From positions 555,955 through 619,954 of the forward strand of contig NZ_KZ857175.1 of the NCBI RefSeq assembly GCF_003350925.1: DNA of 64,000 nucleotides, written 5' to 3'. Source of the DNA: Dyella tabacisoli. GTDB taxonomy: Bacteria; Pseudomonadota; Gammaproteobacteria; Xanthomonadales; Rhodanobacteraceae. Every line of letters starts with the position of its first letter. Position 1 is the first letter of the stretch. The position numbers were made by a program, and so were the translations under genes. The notes beneath the pieces were generated by a model. It saw only the letters and a program-made list of their open reading frames with translations, was not told where the DNA came from and did no database searches. Positions 37,032 to 45,330 of this stretch are shown here, piece by piece.

Positions 37032-37203
37032 GAAAGGCACTCCCTGGGCCATACGGCCACGAATAGCAGACAGGCCGCCAAGGCGTGGCGGCAATCGACT
37101 ATTGTCCTGCCCGTCGGACGGCGATGCAAACCGCCCGCCGCTTCTTTATTCTGGTCCGATCTTTCAGGTTTGAATCCTGGTATCACGGCAAAGGACTTAA
37201 GTC

Positions 37204-37875
37204 ATGGCAGCGGATCTGGCGTTATATGGCTATTGGCGTTCAAGCGCCGCTTATCGCGTTCGTATCGCATTGAATCTCAAGGGCTTGGCCTACGAAACGC
37301 GACCGGTGCACCTGCTGCGCGACGGCGGCGAGCAACACGCCCCCGCCTATCGGGCGCTGAGCCCGCTGGAGCTGATTCCTTGCCTGATCGATGGCGAGCA
37401 AACCGTTACCCAGTCGGTGGCGATCATGGAGTACCTCGAAGAGACGCGGCCGTTGCCGGCTCTTTTGCCGAGCGATGCGGCCGGTCGCGCCCGCGTGCGC
37501 GCACTGGCGCTGACCCTGGCTTGCGACGTGCATCCGTTGGGCAACCTGCGTGTGCTGCAATATCTGGAGTCGCAGCTCGGTGCCGACGAAACCGCCCGCG
37601 GCAAATGGTCGCGGCATTGGATGGGGGTTGGCTTCAACGCGCTTGAGACGATGCTGGCCGGCAGCACGGCAACCGGACGCTTCTGTCATGGCGACACACC
37701 GGGCCTGGCCGATGCCTGCTTGGTGCCGCAGTTTTACAACGCATTGCGCTGGAAGCTGCCGCTGGATGCTTACCCGACGATTCGCCGTATCTACGAGGCC
37801 TGCCAGGGGCTCGATGCCTTTCAGCAAGCTGCGCCGGAGGCGCAGCCGGATGCCCCGGCAGCCACGCCCACATAA
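37204..37875 (+). CDS. maiA: Maleylacetoacetate isomerase (zeta-class GST)
   Basis: A 223-residue glutathione-dependent isomerase converting maleylacetoacetate to fumarylacetoacetate. The N-terminal thioredoxin-like domain has the zeta GST active-site phrase YWRSSAAYRVRIALNLKG, followed by LIPCLIDGEQTVTQSVAIMEYLEETRP; the helical domain contains GDTPGLADACLVPQ. It completes the tyrosine-degradation route of hpd-hmgA-fahA at 16-19.5 kb but sits in its own unit here. Confidence 0.93.
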   Translation: MAADLALYGYWRSSAAYRVRIALNLKGLAYETRPVHLLRDGGEQHAPAYRALSPLELIPCLIDGEQTVTQSVAIMEYLEETRPLPALLPSDAAGRARVRALALTLACDVHPLGNLRVLQYLESQLGADETARGKWSRHWMGVGFNALETMLAGSTATGRFCHGDTPGLADACLVPQFYNALRWKLPLDAYPTIRRIYEACQGLDAFQQAAPEAQPDAPAATPT

Positions 37876-37876
37876 A

Positions 37877-37904
37877 AACGCCCTCCGTGTGCGGGGAGGG
37901 CGTT
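37877..37904. terminator. Terminator between maiA and pilU
   Basis: A perfect 10-bp stem (AACGCCCTCC / GGAGGGCGTT) directly follows the maiA stop, with an A-rich left flank giving a T-run on the minus strand. It serves the convergent maiA and pilU genes. Confidence 0.68.
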
Positions 37905-37954
37905 GAAGGGTGCTGCTTGGACGTTCTTAAGGAGATCGTCTCAGAACCCCGGCT

Positions 37955-39070
37955 TCAGAACCCCAGCCCATACGGGTCGTTGCCAACCAGCTCACGGCTG
38001 TCGCTACCGCCGCCTTCGGACAAGCGCACCTTAAGCGCCAGCCCGTCGCGCGAGTCGGCCTTGTTGAGCGCTTCGTCCAATTCGACACGGCCTTCCTTGT
38101 ACAGCCGATACAGCGACTGATCGAAGGTCTGCATGCCTTCCTGCAGGCTGCGGTCCATGGCTTCTTTCACCTCGTGGATCTGGCCGCGACGGATCATGTC
38201 GCGGATCAGCGGGGTGTTCAGCAGTACTTCGGCGGCCGGAATGCGGCGACCGTCCTTGCCGCTGACCAGGCGCTGGCTGATGACTGCGCGCAAATTGAGC
38301 GCCAGATTCATCAGCACGTTCTTGTGCGCCGATTCGGGGAAGAAATTGAGAATGCGCTCCAAGGTCTGGTCGGCGTTGTTCGAGTGCAGGGTGGCCAGGC
38401 AAAGATGGCCGGTTTCGGAGAACGAGATCGCCGCTTCCATGGTGTCGGTGTCGCGGATCTCGCCGATCATGATGACGTCCGGCGCTTCGCGCATCGCGTT
38501 CTTCAGCGCCTCATGATAGGTGTGCGTGTCCAGGCCGACCTCGCGCTGGTTCACGATCGATTTCTTGTGCCGGTGCAGGTATTCGATGGGGTCCTCGATG
38601 GTGAGGATGTGCCCGGAGGAGTTCTGATTGCGATAATCGATCATCGCCGCCAGCGTGGTCGACTTACCCGAGCCGGTCGCGCCGACGACCAGGATCAGCC
38701 CGCGCGGCTCCATGATAAGGTCGCGAAAGATTCCGGGCAGTTGCAATTGGTCGATGCTGGGGATTTCGCTCTTGATCGCGCGAATCACCATGCCTACTTC
38801 ACCGCGCTGCTTGAAGACATTGATGCGAAAACGGCCGGCTTCCTTGACGGCCAGCGCCATGTTCAGCTCCAAATCGCGCTCGAACTGCGGCACCTGGCCC
38901 TCGTCCATCAGCGAATAGGCGATTTTCTTGACCATGCCGCTGGGCAGGCCGGTGTTACCTAACGGATAAAGCTTGCCCTCCACCTTGATGTTTACGGGAG
39001 CGCCGGTCGTCAGGAACATATCTGACGCACCCTTGTCCACCATAAGCTTGAGGAAATAACCAATGTCCAC
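37955..39070 (-). CDS. pilU: Type IV pilus retraction ATPase PilU
   Basis: A 371-residue hexameric secretion-type ATPase. The GTG at 39070 (V-D-I-G-Y-F-L-K) follows GGGGGA by 6 bases. Walker A is VGATGSGKSTT; the Asp box, Walker B and His box appear as TIEDPIEYLH, EIRDTDTMEAAI and HLCLATLHSNNA. DIGYFLKLMVDKGASDMFLTTGAP favours PilU over PilT, which is normally encoded next to it but is not here. It powers or assists pilus retraction for twitching and DNA uptake. Confidence 0.93.
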   Translation of the reverse strand: MDIGYFLKLMVDKGASDMFLTTGAPVNIKVEGKLYPLGNTGLPSGMVKKIAYSLMDEGQVPQFERDLELNMALAVKEAGRFRINVFKQRGEVGMVIRAIKSEIPSIDQLQLPGIFRDLIMEPRGLILVVGATGSGKSTTLAAMIDYRNQNSSGHILTIEDPIEYLHRHKKSIVNQREVGLDTHTYHEALKNAMREAPDVIMIGEIRDTDTMEAAISFSETGHLCLATLHSNNADQTLERILNFFPESAHKNVLMNLALNLRAVISQRLVSGKDGRRIPAAEVLLNTPLIRDMIRRGQIHEVKEAMDRSLQEGMQTFDQSLYRLYKEGRVELDEALNKADSRDGLALKVRLSEGGGSDSRELVGNDPYGLGF

Positions 39071-39160
39071 TCGTGTCCCCCTGAAATTATTTTGGCGCGC
39101 GTTACAATCGTGGATTATGCCCGCCCACCATACGCCGCGACACTCCGAGAGGAATGAGTG

Positions 39161-39772
39161 ATGATCCACATCTTTTCCCCGTTGAAGGGGCGCGTTAAGC
39201 GCGTCCGATCGACGGTTTTGACTTTGGCGCTCGTTTCGGTCCTGGCCACACTCAGTGGCTGTGCCAGTGTGCCGCCGCCGGATGGGGCCATGAATCAAGC
39301 CCAGATGCAGTTGCGGGCTGCGCGCGATGCCGGTGCCGCCGACTACGCCCCGGTCGATCTAGGCCTTGCGCAGAACCGTTTCCAGCAAGCACAGGCCGCC
39401 ATGGCCAGCCGCAAGTACGAAGATGCGGCCAATCTGGCCGACGAAGCCCGTGCCGACGCGGAACTGGCTCGCGCCAAAGCTCGTCTAGGCGCTGCCCGCG
39501 CTCAGATCCAGGCGAAAACCGAAGACAACAACCGTTTGCGCGAGCAGTTGGAGCGCGTTCATAACAACGACGACAACCAGGGCTTCGCGCCGGTGGCTCC
39601 CAGCGCAGCGCCAGTGCAGACCCAGGACATGCCGGCGCCGCCGGCCTCGGATCTGTCTGCCCCGATCCAGCAAGGCCAGGGTTTCCAGACGATGCCAGAC
39701 CCCAGCCAGCAAAATTCCGATCAACAGAATTCCGATCAAAAGCAGCCGACGCACCAGGGGGGCCAGCCATGA
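39161..39772 (+). CDS. DUF4398-type lipoprotein with coiled coil
   Basis: A 203-residue envelope lipoprotein. The signal sequence ends in lipobox L-S-G-C. A DUF4398-like helical region follows (MNQAQMQLRAARDAGAADYAPVDLGLAQNRFQQAQAAMASRKYEDAANLADEARADAELARAKARL), then a disordered Pro/Gln-rich tail with two near-identical QQNSDQ units. The family is usually found with OmpA-like proteins and may help anchor the outer membrane. It overlaps the next gene by ATGA. Confidence 0.8.
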   Translation: MIHIFSPLKGRVKRVRSTVLTLALVSVLATLSGCASVPPPDGAMNQAQMQLRAARDAGAADYAPVDLGLAQNRFQQAQAAMASRKYEDAANLADEARADAELARAKARLGAARAQIQAKTEDNNRLREQLERVHNNDDNQGFAPVAPSAAPVQTQDMPAPPASDLSAPIQQGQGFQTMPDPSQQNSDQQNSDQKQPTHQGGQP

Positions 39773-40431
39773 ACCACCGACTTGCCACCACGCTTTGCGC
39801 ACTCGTACTGGCTTTTGCAGCTAGTGGCGCCGTGCACGCCGCCAAAGACGATCTGGATGTCAGCCGTTTGAGCCGTAATCTGGATCAGCTCGCCAACGAT
39901 CCCAGCCTTGGCGCCTATGCTCAAGCCGAGCAGGCGCGTGCACGCGACGCCATCAATCGCTTGGTTCAGGCACGTTCGCGCGACCGTGCGCATGCGTTGT
40001 ATCTGGCTGAGCGGCAGGTCGATCTGGCCAGGGCCTCGGCCCAGTTCCAGGTGACCCAGATCAAGCTGACCCAGCTTGAGCGCGAGCACGATCAAATCGT
40101 GCTCGAAGGCAGCCAGCGCGATGCCGAAGCGGCCCGCCGTGAGTTGGAGCGCCAGCGCATGCAATACCAACTGATGCAGGAGGAGGCCGCTCGCTTGCAG
40201 CAGCAGGGACAGGAGGCATCGCAGGCCGCCGACCAGGCCCGTAACGAGGCCGATCAGGCACGTAAGCTGGCTGCCGCGCAGAGCAAGGTGGCCAACGCTG
40301 CCAAACGCGAGGCGGAGCTGGCTGCACAGGCGGCCAGGGCGTTGCGTTCGCAGGTGCAGGGCGATAGCGGCAGCAGCAGCGACGACAGTACGCCGCCACC
40401 GAAAAAGAAGAAAACCAACAAGGGCGGATAG
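39769..40431 (+). CDS. Periplasmic coiled-coil DUF4398-like protein lacking an OmpA domain
   Basis: A 220-residue protein with a signal peptide (TTLCALVLAFAASGAVHA), a long Ala/Gln/Arg-rich helix (about 30-195) and a short charged tail PPPKKKKTNKGG. It is co-translated with the preceding lipoprotein. In relatives I recall, the corresponding partner carries a C-terminal OmpA peptidoglycan-binding domain; none is present here before the stop. The 377-bp gap after it holds only hairpins. Confidence 0.75.
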   Translation: MNHRLATTLCALVLAFAASGAVHAAKDDLDVSRLSRNLDQLANDPSLGAYAQAEQARARDAINRLVQARSRDRAHALYLAERQVDLARASAQFQVTQIKLTQLEREHDQIVLEGSQRDAEAARRELERQRMQYQLMQEEAARLQQQGQEASQAADQARNEADQARKLAAAQSKVANAAKREAELAAQAARALRSQVQGDSGSSSDDSTPPPKKKKTNKGG

Positions 40432-40451
40432 TCGCCAGCACGCCAATCCAG

Positions 40452-40537
40452 CCTAGGCCAGACCTTGATATTCGGGTCTGGGTCTAGGCCGGCCTGTTGT
40501 TTTTTTGTTACGCAAAAGCCTGTTTCGACAGGCTTTT
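40452..40537 (+). terminator. Double terminator after the DUF4398 pair
   Basis: Two hairpins. The first is an imperfect GC-rich stem around CCAGACC/GGTCTGG followed by a T-run; the second is perfect (AAAAGCCTGT / ACAGGCTTTT, 40514-40537, tetraloop TTCG) with a following T-run. The rest of the 377-bp gap up to 40808 shows no gene or further structure. Confidence 0.8.
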
Positions 40538-40808
40538 TTGTGTTTGAGCGGCAGTCCGGTTTTTTTGCGTTTCGCGCTTGCATGCCCTCGATACGGGGAG
40601 TAGGGTCGAAGTCCCATGGGGCATCTCAGCGCCATGGGTCACTGACCTGAAGCATGCGCCTAACCATCCCCTATCCCTCCAGCCACGCCCATGACATGCA
40701 TCGCCTGCATGTGGCGTTGATTACCCTCAGAGAGCCGGGTGCATGCTTCCTGCCGTTCGCGAGCGCACCGATCCCGCGCTCGCCTTCTATTTACGAGGAG
40801 GTCGGATC

Positions 40809-41036
40809 ATGTTCGAAAACCAGCAGCGTGATGATGTCGAAGCCTTGATGAAGGCCGATGCCGAGTTTCGTCGGCTGTACCAACATCACAGGGAGCTCGA
40901 CAGTAAGGTGCACGACGCCGAAATTGGTGTACTACCCATTGATGATGTCACCTTGGTCGGCATGAAAAAGGAGAAGCTCCACGCCAAGGAGCGATTACAA
41001 CGGATGTGGGAAGGTCGCAAGCACCGTACCAACTGA
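40809..41036 (+). CDS. YdcH family (DUF465) small protein
   Basis: A 75-residue helical hairpin protein: LMKADAEFRRLYQHHRELDSKVHDAE, then VTLVGMKKEKLHAKERLQRM, the characteristic DUF465 pattern. The ATG at 40809 follows GAGGAGG, a near-ideal ribosome site; a 22-residue upstream extension is unlikely. Function unknown in general. A hairpin terminator follows. Confidence 0.85.
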   Translation: MFENQQRDDVEALMKADAEFRRLYQHHRELDSKVHDAEIGVLPIDDVTLVGMKKEKLHAKERLQRMWEGRKHRTN

Positions 41037-41062
41037 AAACCTGCCCGTTTTCACATGAGCAT

Positions 41063-41100
41063 CGGCCCCGGAGCCTCCCCATGGAGTGCTGCCGGGGCCG
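41063..41100 (+). terminator. Terminator after the YdcH gene
   Basis: Perfect 9-bp stem CGGCCCCGG / CCGGGGCCG followed by TTTCGTTTTG on the plus strand. Confidence 0.75.
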
Positions 41101-41229
41101 TTTCGTTTTGAGTGTTGGCTAGCGGGGAATCGTCGCCGGGGAAATCCTGCAACAGAGCCTCGGTTATCATGGCGGCTTTAACGCCGGCGTGCAGTGCGAA
41201 TGCCGGAACCTGTTTGCCATGGAGTTCTC

Positions 41230-42600
41230 ATGACGGTCCACCAGAGTGTTCTTGAACTGATCGGTCGTACCCCGATAGTGCGTGCGCAACGCCTGGATGC
41301 GGGAAAGTGCGAACTGTTTCTCAAGCTGGAAAGCGCCAATCCGGGCGGCTCGATCAAAGACCGCATCGGTCTGTCGATGATCGAAGGTGCCGAACGGGCC
41401 GGCAAGATAAAGCCTGGCGCCACCCTGGTCGAGGGTACCGCCGGCAATACCGGTCTAGGCCTCGCGCTGGTCGCGCAGCAGAAGGGATATCGGCTGATTC
41501 TGGTCGTGCCAGACAAAATGAGCCGCGAGAAGATTTTCAATCTCAAAGCTATGGGTGCCGAGGTCGTGCTGACCCGTTCAGATGTCGCCAAAGGCCACCC
41601 CGAGTACTACCAGGACATGGCCGAGAGGCTTGCGCGCGAAACGCCCGGTGCGTACTTCATCAACCAATTCGGCAATCCAGATAACCCCGCCGCGCATATC
41701 GCCAGTACCGGCCCGGAAATCCTCGAACAGATGGATGGCAAGGTCGATGCGATCGTGGTCGGCTGCGGCTCCTCCGGCACCATGACCGGGTTATCCCAGT
41801 ATTTCGCCGAGGCTTCGCCGCACACCGAAATCGTGCTGGCCGATCCGGTCGGCTCCATCCTCACTCAATACATCAATGAAGGCGTGCTTTCGACTAAGTC
41901 GGGTAGCTGGATGGTCGAAGGTATCGGCGAGGATTTCCTGCCGACCATCAGCGACTTCAGCCGAGTAAAAAAGGCTTACGCGATCTCCGATAAAGAGAGC
42001 TTCCTGGCCGGCCGCGAATTGCTGGCCAAAGAAGGCATTCTCGGCGGTTCGTCCACCGGCACCTTGTTGGCCGCCACGCTGAAATATTGCCGCGAGCAGA
42101 CTAGCGCCAAGCGAGTGGTGACCTTGGTTTGCGATACCGGTAACAAATACCTTTCCAAGATGTACAACGACTACTGGATGCTCGACAACGGGTTTATCGA
42201 GCGCGACCAGCACGGCGATCTGCGCGATCTGCTGTTACGTCCGTTCGCTCAGCGCGACACCGTCGTGATTGGCCCGAATGAGCTCTTGATGACCGCTTAT
42301 ACGCGGATGAAGCTGTACGACGTATCCCAATTGCCGGTGATGGACGGCAGCCGCCTGGTCGGCATCCTGGACGAGTCGGATGTGCTGATGCACGTGCATA
42401 CCGACGAAGCCCGTTTTCGCGACAATGTCGCTATTGCCATGATTAGTAACCTGCAGATGCTCGATATGCGCTCGCCGATCGAGTCGCTATTGCCGGTGTT
42501 CGAGCAGGGCCATGTAGCCATCGTGGTCGATGGCGAGCAGTTCCTGGGGCTGATTACTCGAATCGACTTGCTGAACTATCTACGCCGCAAGGTGCACTAA
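41230..42600 (+). CDS. Cystathionine beta-synthase
   Basis: A 456-residue PLP enzyme condensing serine and homocysteine to cystathionine (reverse transsulfuration). The Schiff-base Lys is in NPGGSIKDRIGLSMIE, the PLP-phosphate loop is EGTAGNTGLGLA, and GCGSSGTMTGLSQYF follows. The C-terminal ~120 residues form two CBS domains (RDTVVIGPNELLMTAYTRMK; IESLLPVFEQGHVAIVVDGE), as in regulated CBS proteins. This architecture favours CBS over cysteine synthase. The ATG follows GGAGTTCTC. Confidence 0.93.
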   Translation: MTVHQSVLELIGRTPIVRAQRLDAGKCELFLKLESANPGGSIKDRIGLSMIEGAERAGKIKPGATLVEGTAGNTGLGLALVAQQKGYRLILVVPDKMSREKIFNLKAMGAEVVLTRSDVAKGHPEYYQDMAERLARETPGAYFINQFGNPDNPAAHIASTGPEILEQMDGKVDAIVVGCGSSGTMTGLSQYFAEASPHTEIVLADPVGSILTQYINEGVLSTKSGSWMVEGIGEDFLPTISDFSRVKKAYAISDKESFLAGRELLAKEGILGGSSTGTLLAATLKYCREQTSAKRVVTLVCDTGNKYLSKMYNDYWMLDNGFIERDQHGDLRDLLLRPFAQRDTVVIGPNELLMTAYTRMKLYDVSQLPVMDGSRLVGILDESDVLMHVHTDEARFRDNVAIAMISNLQMLDMRSPIESLLPVFEQGHVAIVVDGEQFLGLITRIDLLNYLRRKVH

Positions 42601-42725
42601 GCGCCTGTGCTTGGGCTTTAGCGCAGGTATCTGGCGCATGAAAGTCTATTGAAATGGACCGCCACGAAAGTGGCGGCTTCGTTCTGGAGCCTGTCGCTCC
42701 ATCGCTGTCGAAGAGAAAACTGCCG

Positions 42726-44555
42726 ATGTGTGGAATTGTCGCCGCCGCCGCTCAACGTGATGTGGCCCCGTTGTTGATCGCGGGACTCAAAGCTCTTGAA
42801 TATCGTGGCTACGATTCGGCCGGCCTGGCGGTACTGGAGGCCGGAGCGATTCGCCGCGTGCGCGCCAAGGGCAAAGTGCGCGAAATGGAGTCGCTCTATC
42901 TCGCCCAGCCGTTCCCTGGTGGCACCGGTATCGCGCATACCCGTTGGGCCACCCATGGCGCACCCAGCGAAGCGAATGCCCACCCACATATCGCCGGCCG
43001 CGTCGCGCTGGTTCACAACGGCATTATCGAAAACTACGCCAGCCTCCGCAGTGATCTGCAGACACGTGGCCACGTATTCACTTCTGAAACCGACACTGAA
43101 GTGATGGCCGCGTTGATCGAAGAGCAAATCCAAAAAGGGCAGAGTCTTCGCGAAGCCGTGCTGGCCACCGTGCGCTCGTTGGAGGGCGCCTATGCAATCG
43201 CCGTCATCAGCCGTGACGAGCCCGGCCGAGTGGTCGGTGCGCGTCGCGGTGCACCGTTATTGATTGGCGTGGGCATCGGCGAGCATTTTCTCGGCTCCGA
43301 TGCGCAGGCATTGATTCAGATCACCAATAAAATCGTTTATCTCGACGAGGACGATGTCGCCGACATCACTCGCGATTCGATGCAAATCTTCGGCCTCGAC
43401 GGACAACCCGTCGTGCGCGCGGTGCACGAAAGCGAACTATCCGCCGACGCGGTAGAGCGCGGCGAATATCGCCATTACATGCAGAAAGAAATCTTCGAGC
43501 AGCCCCGCGCCGTCGCCGACACGCTGGAGGCACGAATCGGCCCGCATGGCGTGCTGCCCAATATCTTCGGCGTCGATGGCGAAGCGTTGCTGCAACGTGT
43601 GCGTGGCCTCCATATCATCGCCTGCGGCACCAGCTACCACGCCGGCCTGGTCGCCAAATACTGGATCGAAGAATACGCACGCCTGCCGGTAAGCGTCGAG
43701 GTCGCCAGCGAATACCGTTACCGCGAAGCGGTGGTGCCGGACGACACGCTGTTCATCGCGATCTCGCAATCGGGTGAAACCGCCGATACGCTTGCCGCGA
43801 TGCGCGAATCACGCCGTCGTGGCTATCTTGGAACGTTGGCGATTTGCAACGTGCCCGAGTCCTCGGTGGTGCGCGAGGCCGACCTCAAACTGATGACGCG
43901 CGCCGGCCCTGAAATCGGTGTCGCCTCGACCAAGGCATTTACCACACAGCTCACGGCACTGGCCTTGCTGGCCTTGCAGCTCGCTCACCAGCGTGGCTTG
44001 GACCATGCTCGCTATATCGAACTTTGCACTCAGCTACAGCACCTGCCGCGGGCGATCGAGAACGCGCTCAAGCTAGAGCCGCAAATCATCGAGTTGGCCG
44101 CCCATCTGATCCATCGCCAACATGCTTTGTTTCTTGGTCGCGGCGCGCAGTACCCAGTAGCGCTGGAAGGCTCGCTCAAGCTCAAGGAAATCTCCTATAT
44201 CCACGCCGAAGCCTATCCGGCAGGCGAGCTTAAACACGGCCCGCTGGCCCTGGTCGATGAAGATATGCCGGTGATCGCGGTAGCGCCCAACGGTCCGTTG
44301 CTGGACAAGCTCAAATCCAATCTGCAGGAAGTCCGCGCGCGCGGCGGCGAGTTGCTGGTATTTGCCGACAGCGCCGCCCACCTTGAAGACAACATCGCGC
44401 ATGGCGCCATCCTGCGCATTGACGGCGGCGGCGACTTTATCGCGCCGGCCGTGTTCACCGTGCCATTGCAATTGCTCGCCTATCACGTCGCCGTGTTGCG
44501 CGGCACCGATGTGGATCAGCCGCGCAACCTGGCCAAATCAGTCACGGTGGAATAA
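42726..44555 (+). CDS. glmS: Glutamine-fructose-6-phosphate aminotransferase GlmS (attTn7 host gene)
   Basis: A 609-residue enzyme making glucosamine-6-phosphate for peptidoglycan and LPS. The catalytic Cys follows the initiator Met (MCGIVAAAAQ). The glutaminase half includes HTRWATHGAPSEANAHPH; two SIS domains follow, with ACGTSYHAG and ISQSGETADTLAAMR. It ends NLAKSVTVE, the strongly conserved C-terminus whose codons form the TnsD recognition site in Tn7. The start at MCGI is obligatory for activity. A Tn7-like element lies 24 bp beyond the stop. Confidence 0.98.
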   Translation: MCGIVAAAAQRDVAPLLIAGLKALEYRGYDSAGLAVLEAGAIRRVRAKGKVREMESLYLAQPFPGGTGIAHTRWATHGAPSEANAHPHIAGRVALVHNGIIENYASLRSDLQTRGHVFTSETDTEVMAALIEEQIQKGQSLREAVLATVRSLEGAYAIAVISRDEPGRVVGARRGAPLLIGVGIGEHFLGSDAQALIQITNKIVYLDEDDVADITRDSMQIFGLDGQPVVRAVHESELSADAVERGEYRHYMQKEIFEQPRAVADTLEARIGPHGVLPNIFGVDGEALLQRVRGLHIIACGTSYHAGLVAKYWIEEYARLPVSVEVASEYRYREAVVPDDTLFIAISQSGETADTLAAMRESRRRGYLGTLAICNVPESSVVREADLKLMTRAGPEIGVASTKAFTTQLTALALLALQLAHQRGLDHARYIELCTQLQHLPRAIENALKLEPQIIELAAHLIHRQHALFLGRGAQYPVALEGSLKLKEISYIHAEAYPAGELKHGPLALVDEDMPVIAVAPNGPLLDKLKSNLQEVRARGGELLVFADSAAHLEDNIAHGAILRIDGGGDFIAPAVFTVPLQLLAYHVAVLRGTDVDQPRNLAKSVTVE

Positions 44556-44574
44556 TCGCTCGATCCGTTTTTAG

Positions 44575-44579
44575 CGGCG
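44575..44579. repeat. Target-site duplication, left copy (CGGCG)
   Basis: CGGCG at 44575-44579 is repeated exactly at 62496-62500, flanking the terminal inverted repeats symmetrically. Its centre is 22 bp after the glmS stop, the position used by Tn7. Part of a longer 7-bp match (AGCGGCG). Confidence 0.85.
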
Positions 44580-44607
44580 CTTTGAGTGACTAATGTTGTG
44601 GATACTT
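44580..44607 (+). repeat. Left terminal inverted repeat
   Basis: Starts CTTTGAGTGAC and ends TGGATACTT. It matches the complement of 62468-62495 at 22 of 28 positions. It does not begin with the TGT usual in Tn7-like ends; a TGT occurs 14 bp further in, but that boundary gives no target duplication. Confidence 0.82.
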
Positions 44608-44668
44608 AGGTGGCCTATTTCCCGCCGTTGGCAATTTTCGATTCTTAGGGATATTTTTTCGAAAATTG
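44601..44668 (+). repeat. Left-end internal repeats, candidate TnsB binding sites
   Basis: Two 20-bp direct repeats, 44601-44620 and 44640-44659, share GAT[A/T]CTTAGG and a T-rich tail (13/20). The first overlaps the terminal repeat. A 9-bp inverted repeat (CAATTTTCG 44632-44640, CGAAAATTG 44660-44668) spans the second. Tn7-like ends carry several ~20-bp TnsB sites, which these may be. The remainder of 44669-44865 shows no gene. Confidence 0.45.
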
Positions 44669-44839
44669 AGCCCTGCTCTTGGCGTGCTCACTACGATTGG
44701 ATTTGAAAGCCGACGAACTTCCCTGATGACTGTCCTGGCTTCAGGATCGAGGCAACGTCTATCACACGTGAATCATGGTTGGTCGGCGTAGGGGCGTTGC
44801 ATACGTCTTATGGGAAGCCCTGAGCGATTGAAGCGAAAT

Positions 44840-44858
44840 GCCCGGCTCATCACCGGGC
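44840..44858. terminator. Hairpin inside the left end
   Basis: Stem GCCCGG / CCGGGC with TTTTG following on the plus strand, 8 bp beyond the stop of the minus-strand gene at 44866. It would block glmS read-through into the cargo and may also end the cargo operon. Confidence 0.55.
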
Positions 44859-44865
44859 TTTTGTA

Positions 44866-45303
44866 CTAGCCAGGATCGATCGCATCCAGCACGTCGTTGC
44901 TCCACTGACCATCCCAGATCAAGTGCTGGAGCCACGACTTGAACCACTGGGTCGCCCAGATCTCATGGGTCAGACGCTTCTGAACGAAGATGTTGAGGCG
45001 CCCCCCACCATGAGGATGATCATGCTCATTGAGCAGCGCCTCGATCTCAGTGTTGAGTTCGTGGAGATAGGCGCCGCGCTGCGACTGACTGAAGGTCATC
45101 CACTGTGCGATGCCAAACTCGCTGTCAAAGCTAGCCTTTAGCGCCAAGAACTTCTGTCGGAACACCTCAGCACCGTCCTGCTTGTGCGCAAGGTAATGGA
45201 CGTAGTTCATACGGTGAGTGTGTTCGGAATCGGTGTGCGTAAACTGCATGCCCACTTTGAGGCGATGCAAGTGATGTTTGTAGATCTGTTCAATGGTGTA
45301 CAT
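44866..45303 (-). CDS. Transposon cargo: unknown 145-aa protein
   Basis: Starts MYTIEQIYKHHLHRLKVGM at 45303, chosen over 45321 because TAGG lies just upstream. It is rich in His, Gln and Trp and predicted helical. No signal peptide or known motif; the phrase HTDSEHTHRMNYVHYLAHKQ is distinctive. It follows the endonuclease gene by 27 bp on the same strand and is the last gene of the Vsr-methyltransferase-endonuclease operon, so a role with that system is possible. I do not recognise the family. Confidence 0.68.
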   Translation of the reverse strand: MYTIEQIYKHHLHRLKVGMQFTHTDSEHTHRMNYVHYLAHKQDGAEVFRQKFLALKASFDSEFGIAQWMTFSQSQRGAYLHELNTEIEALLNEHDHPHGGGRLNIFVQKRLTHEIWATQWFKSWLQHLIWDGQWSNDVLDAIDPG

Positions 45304-45330
45304 ATGGGAGCCTAGAGACATTACTTGGGT

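Noticed and set aside
42601-42725. glmS ribozyme or a leader regulating glmS
   Set aside because: The 125-bp gap is too short and shows no ribozyme core; that element is typical of Gram-positive bacteria.
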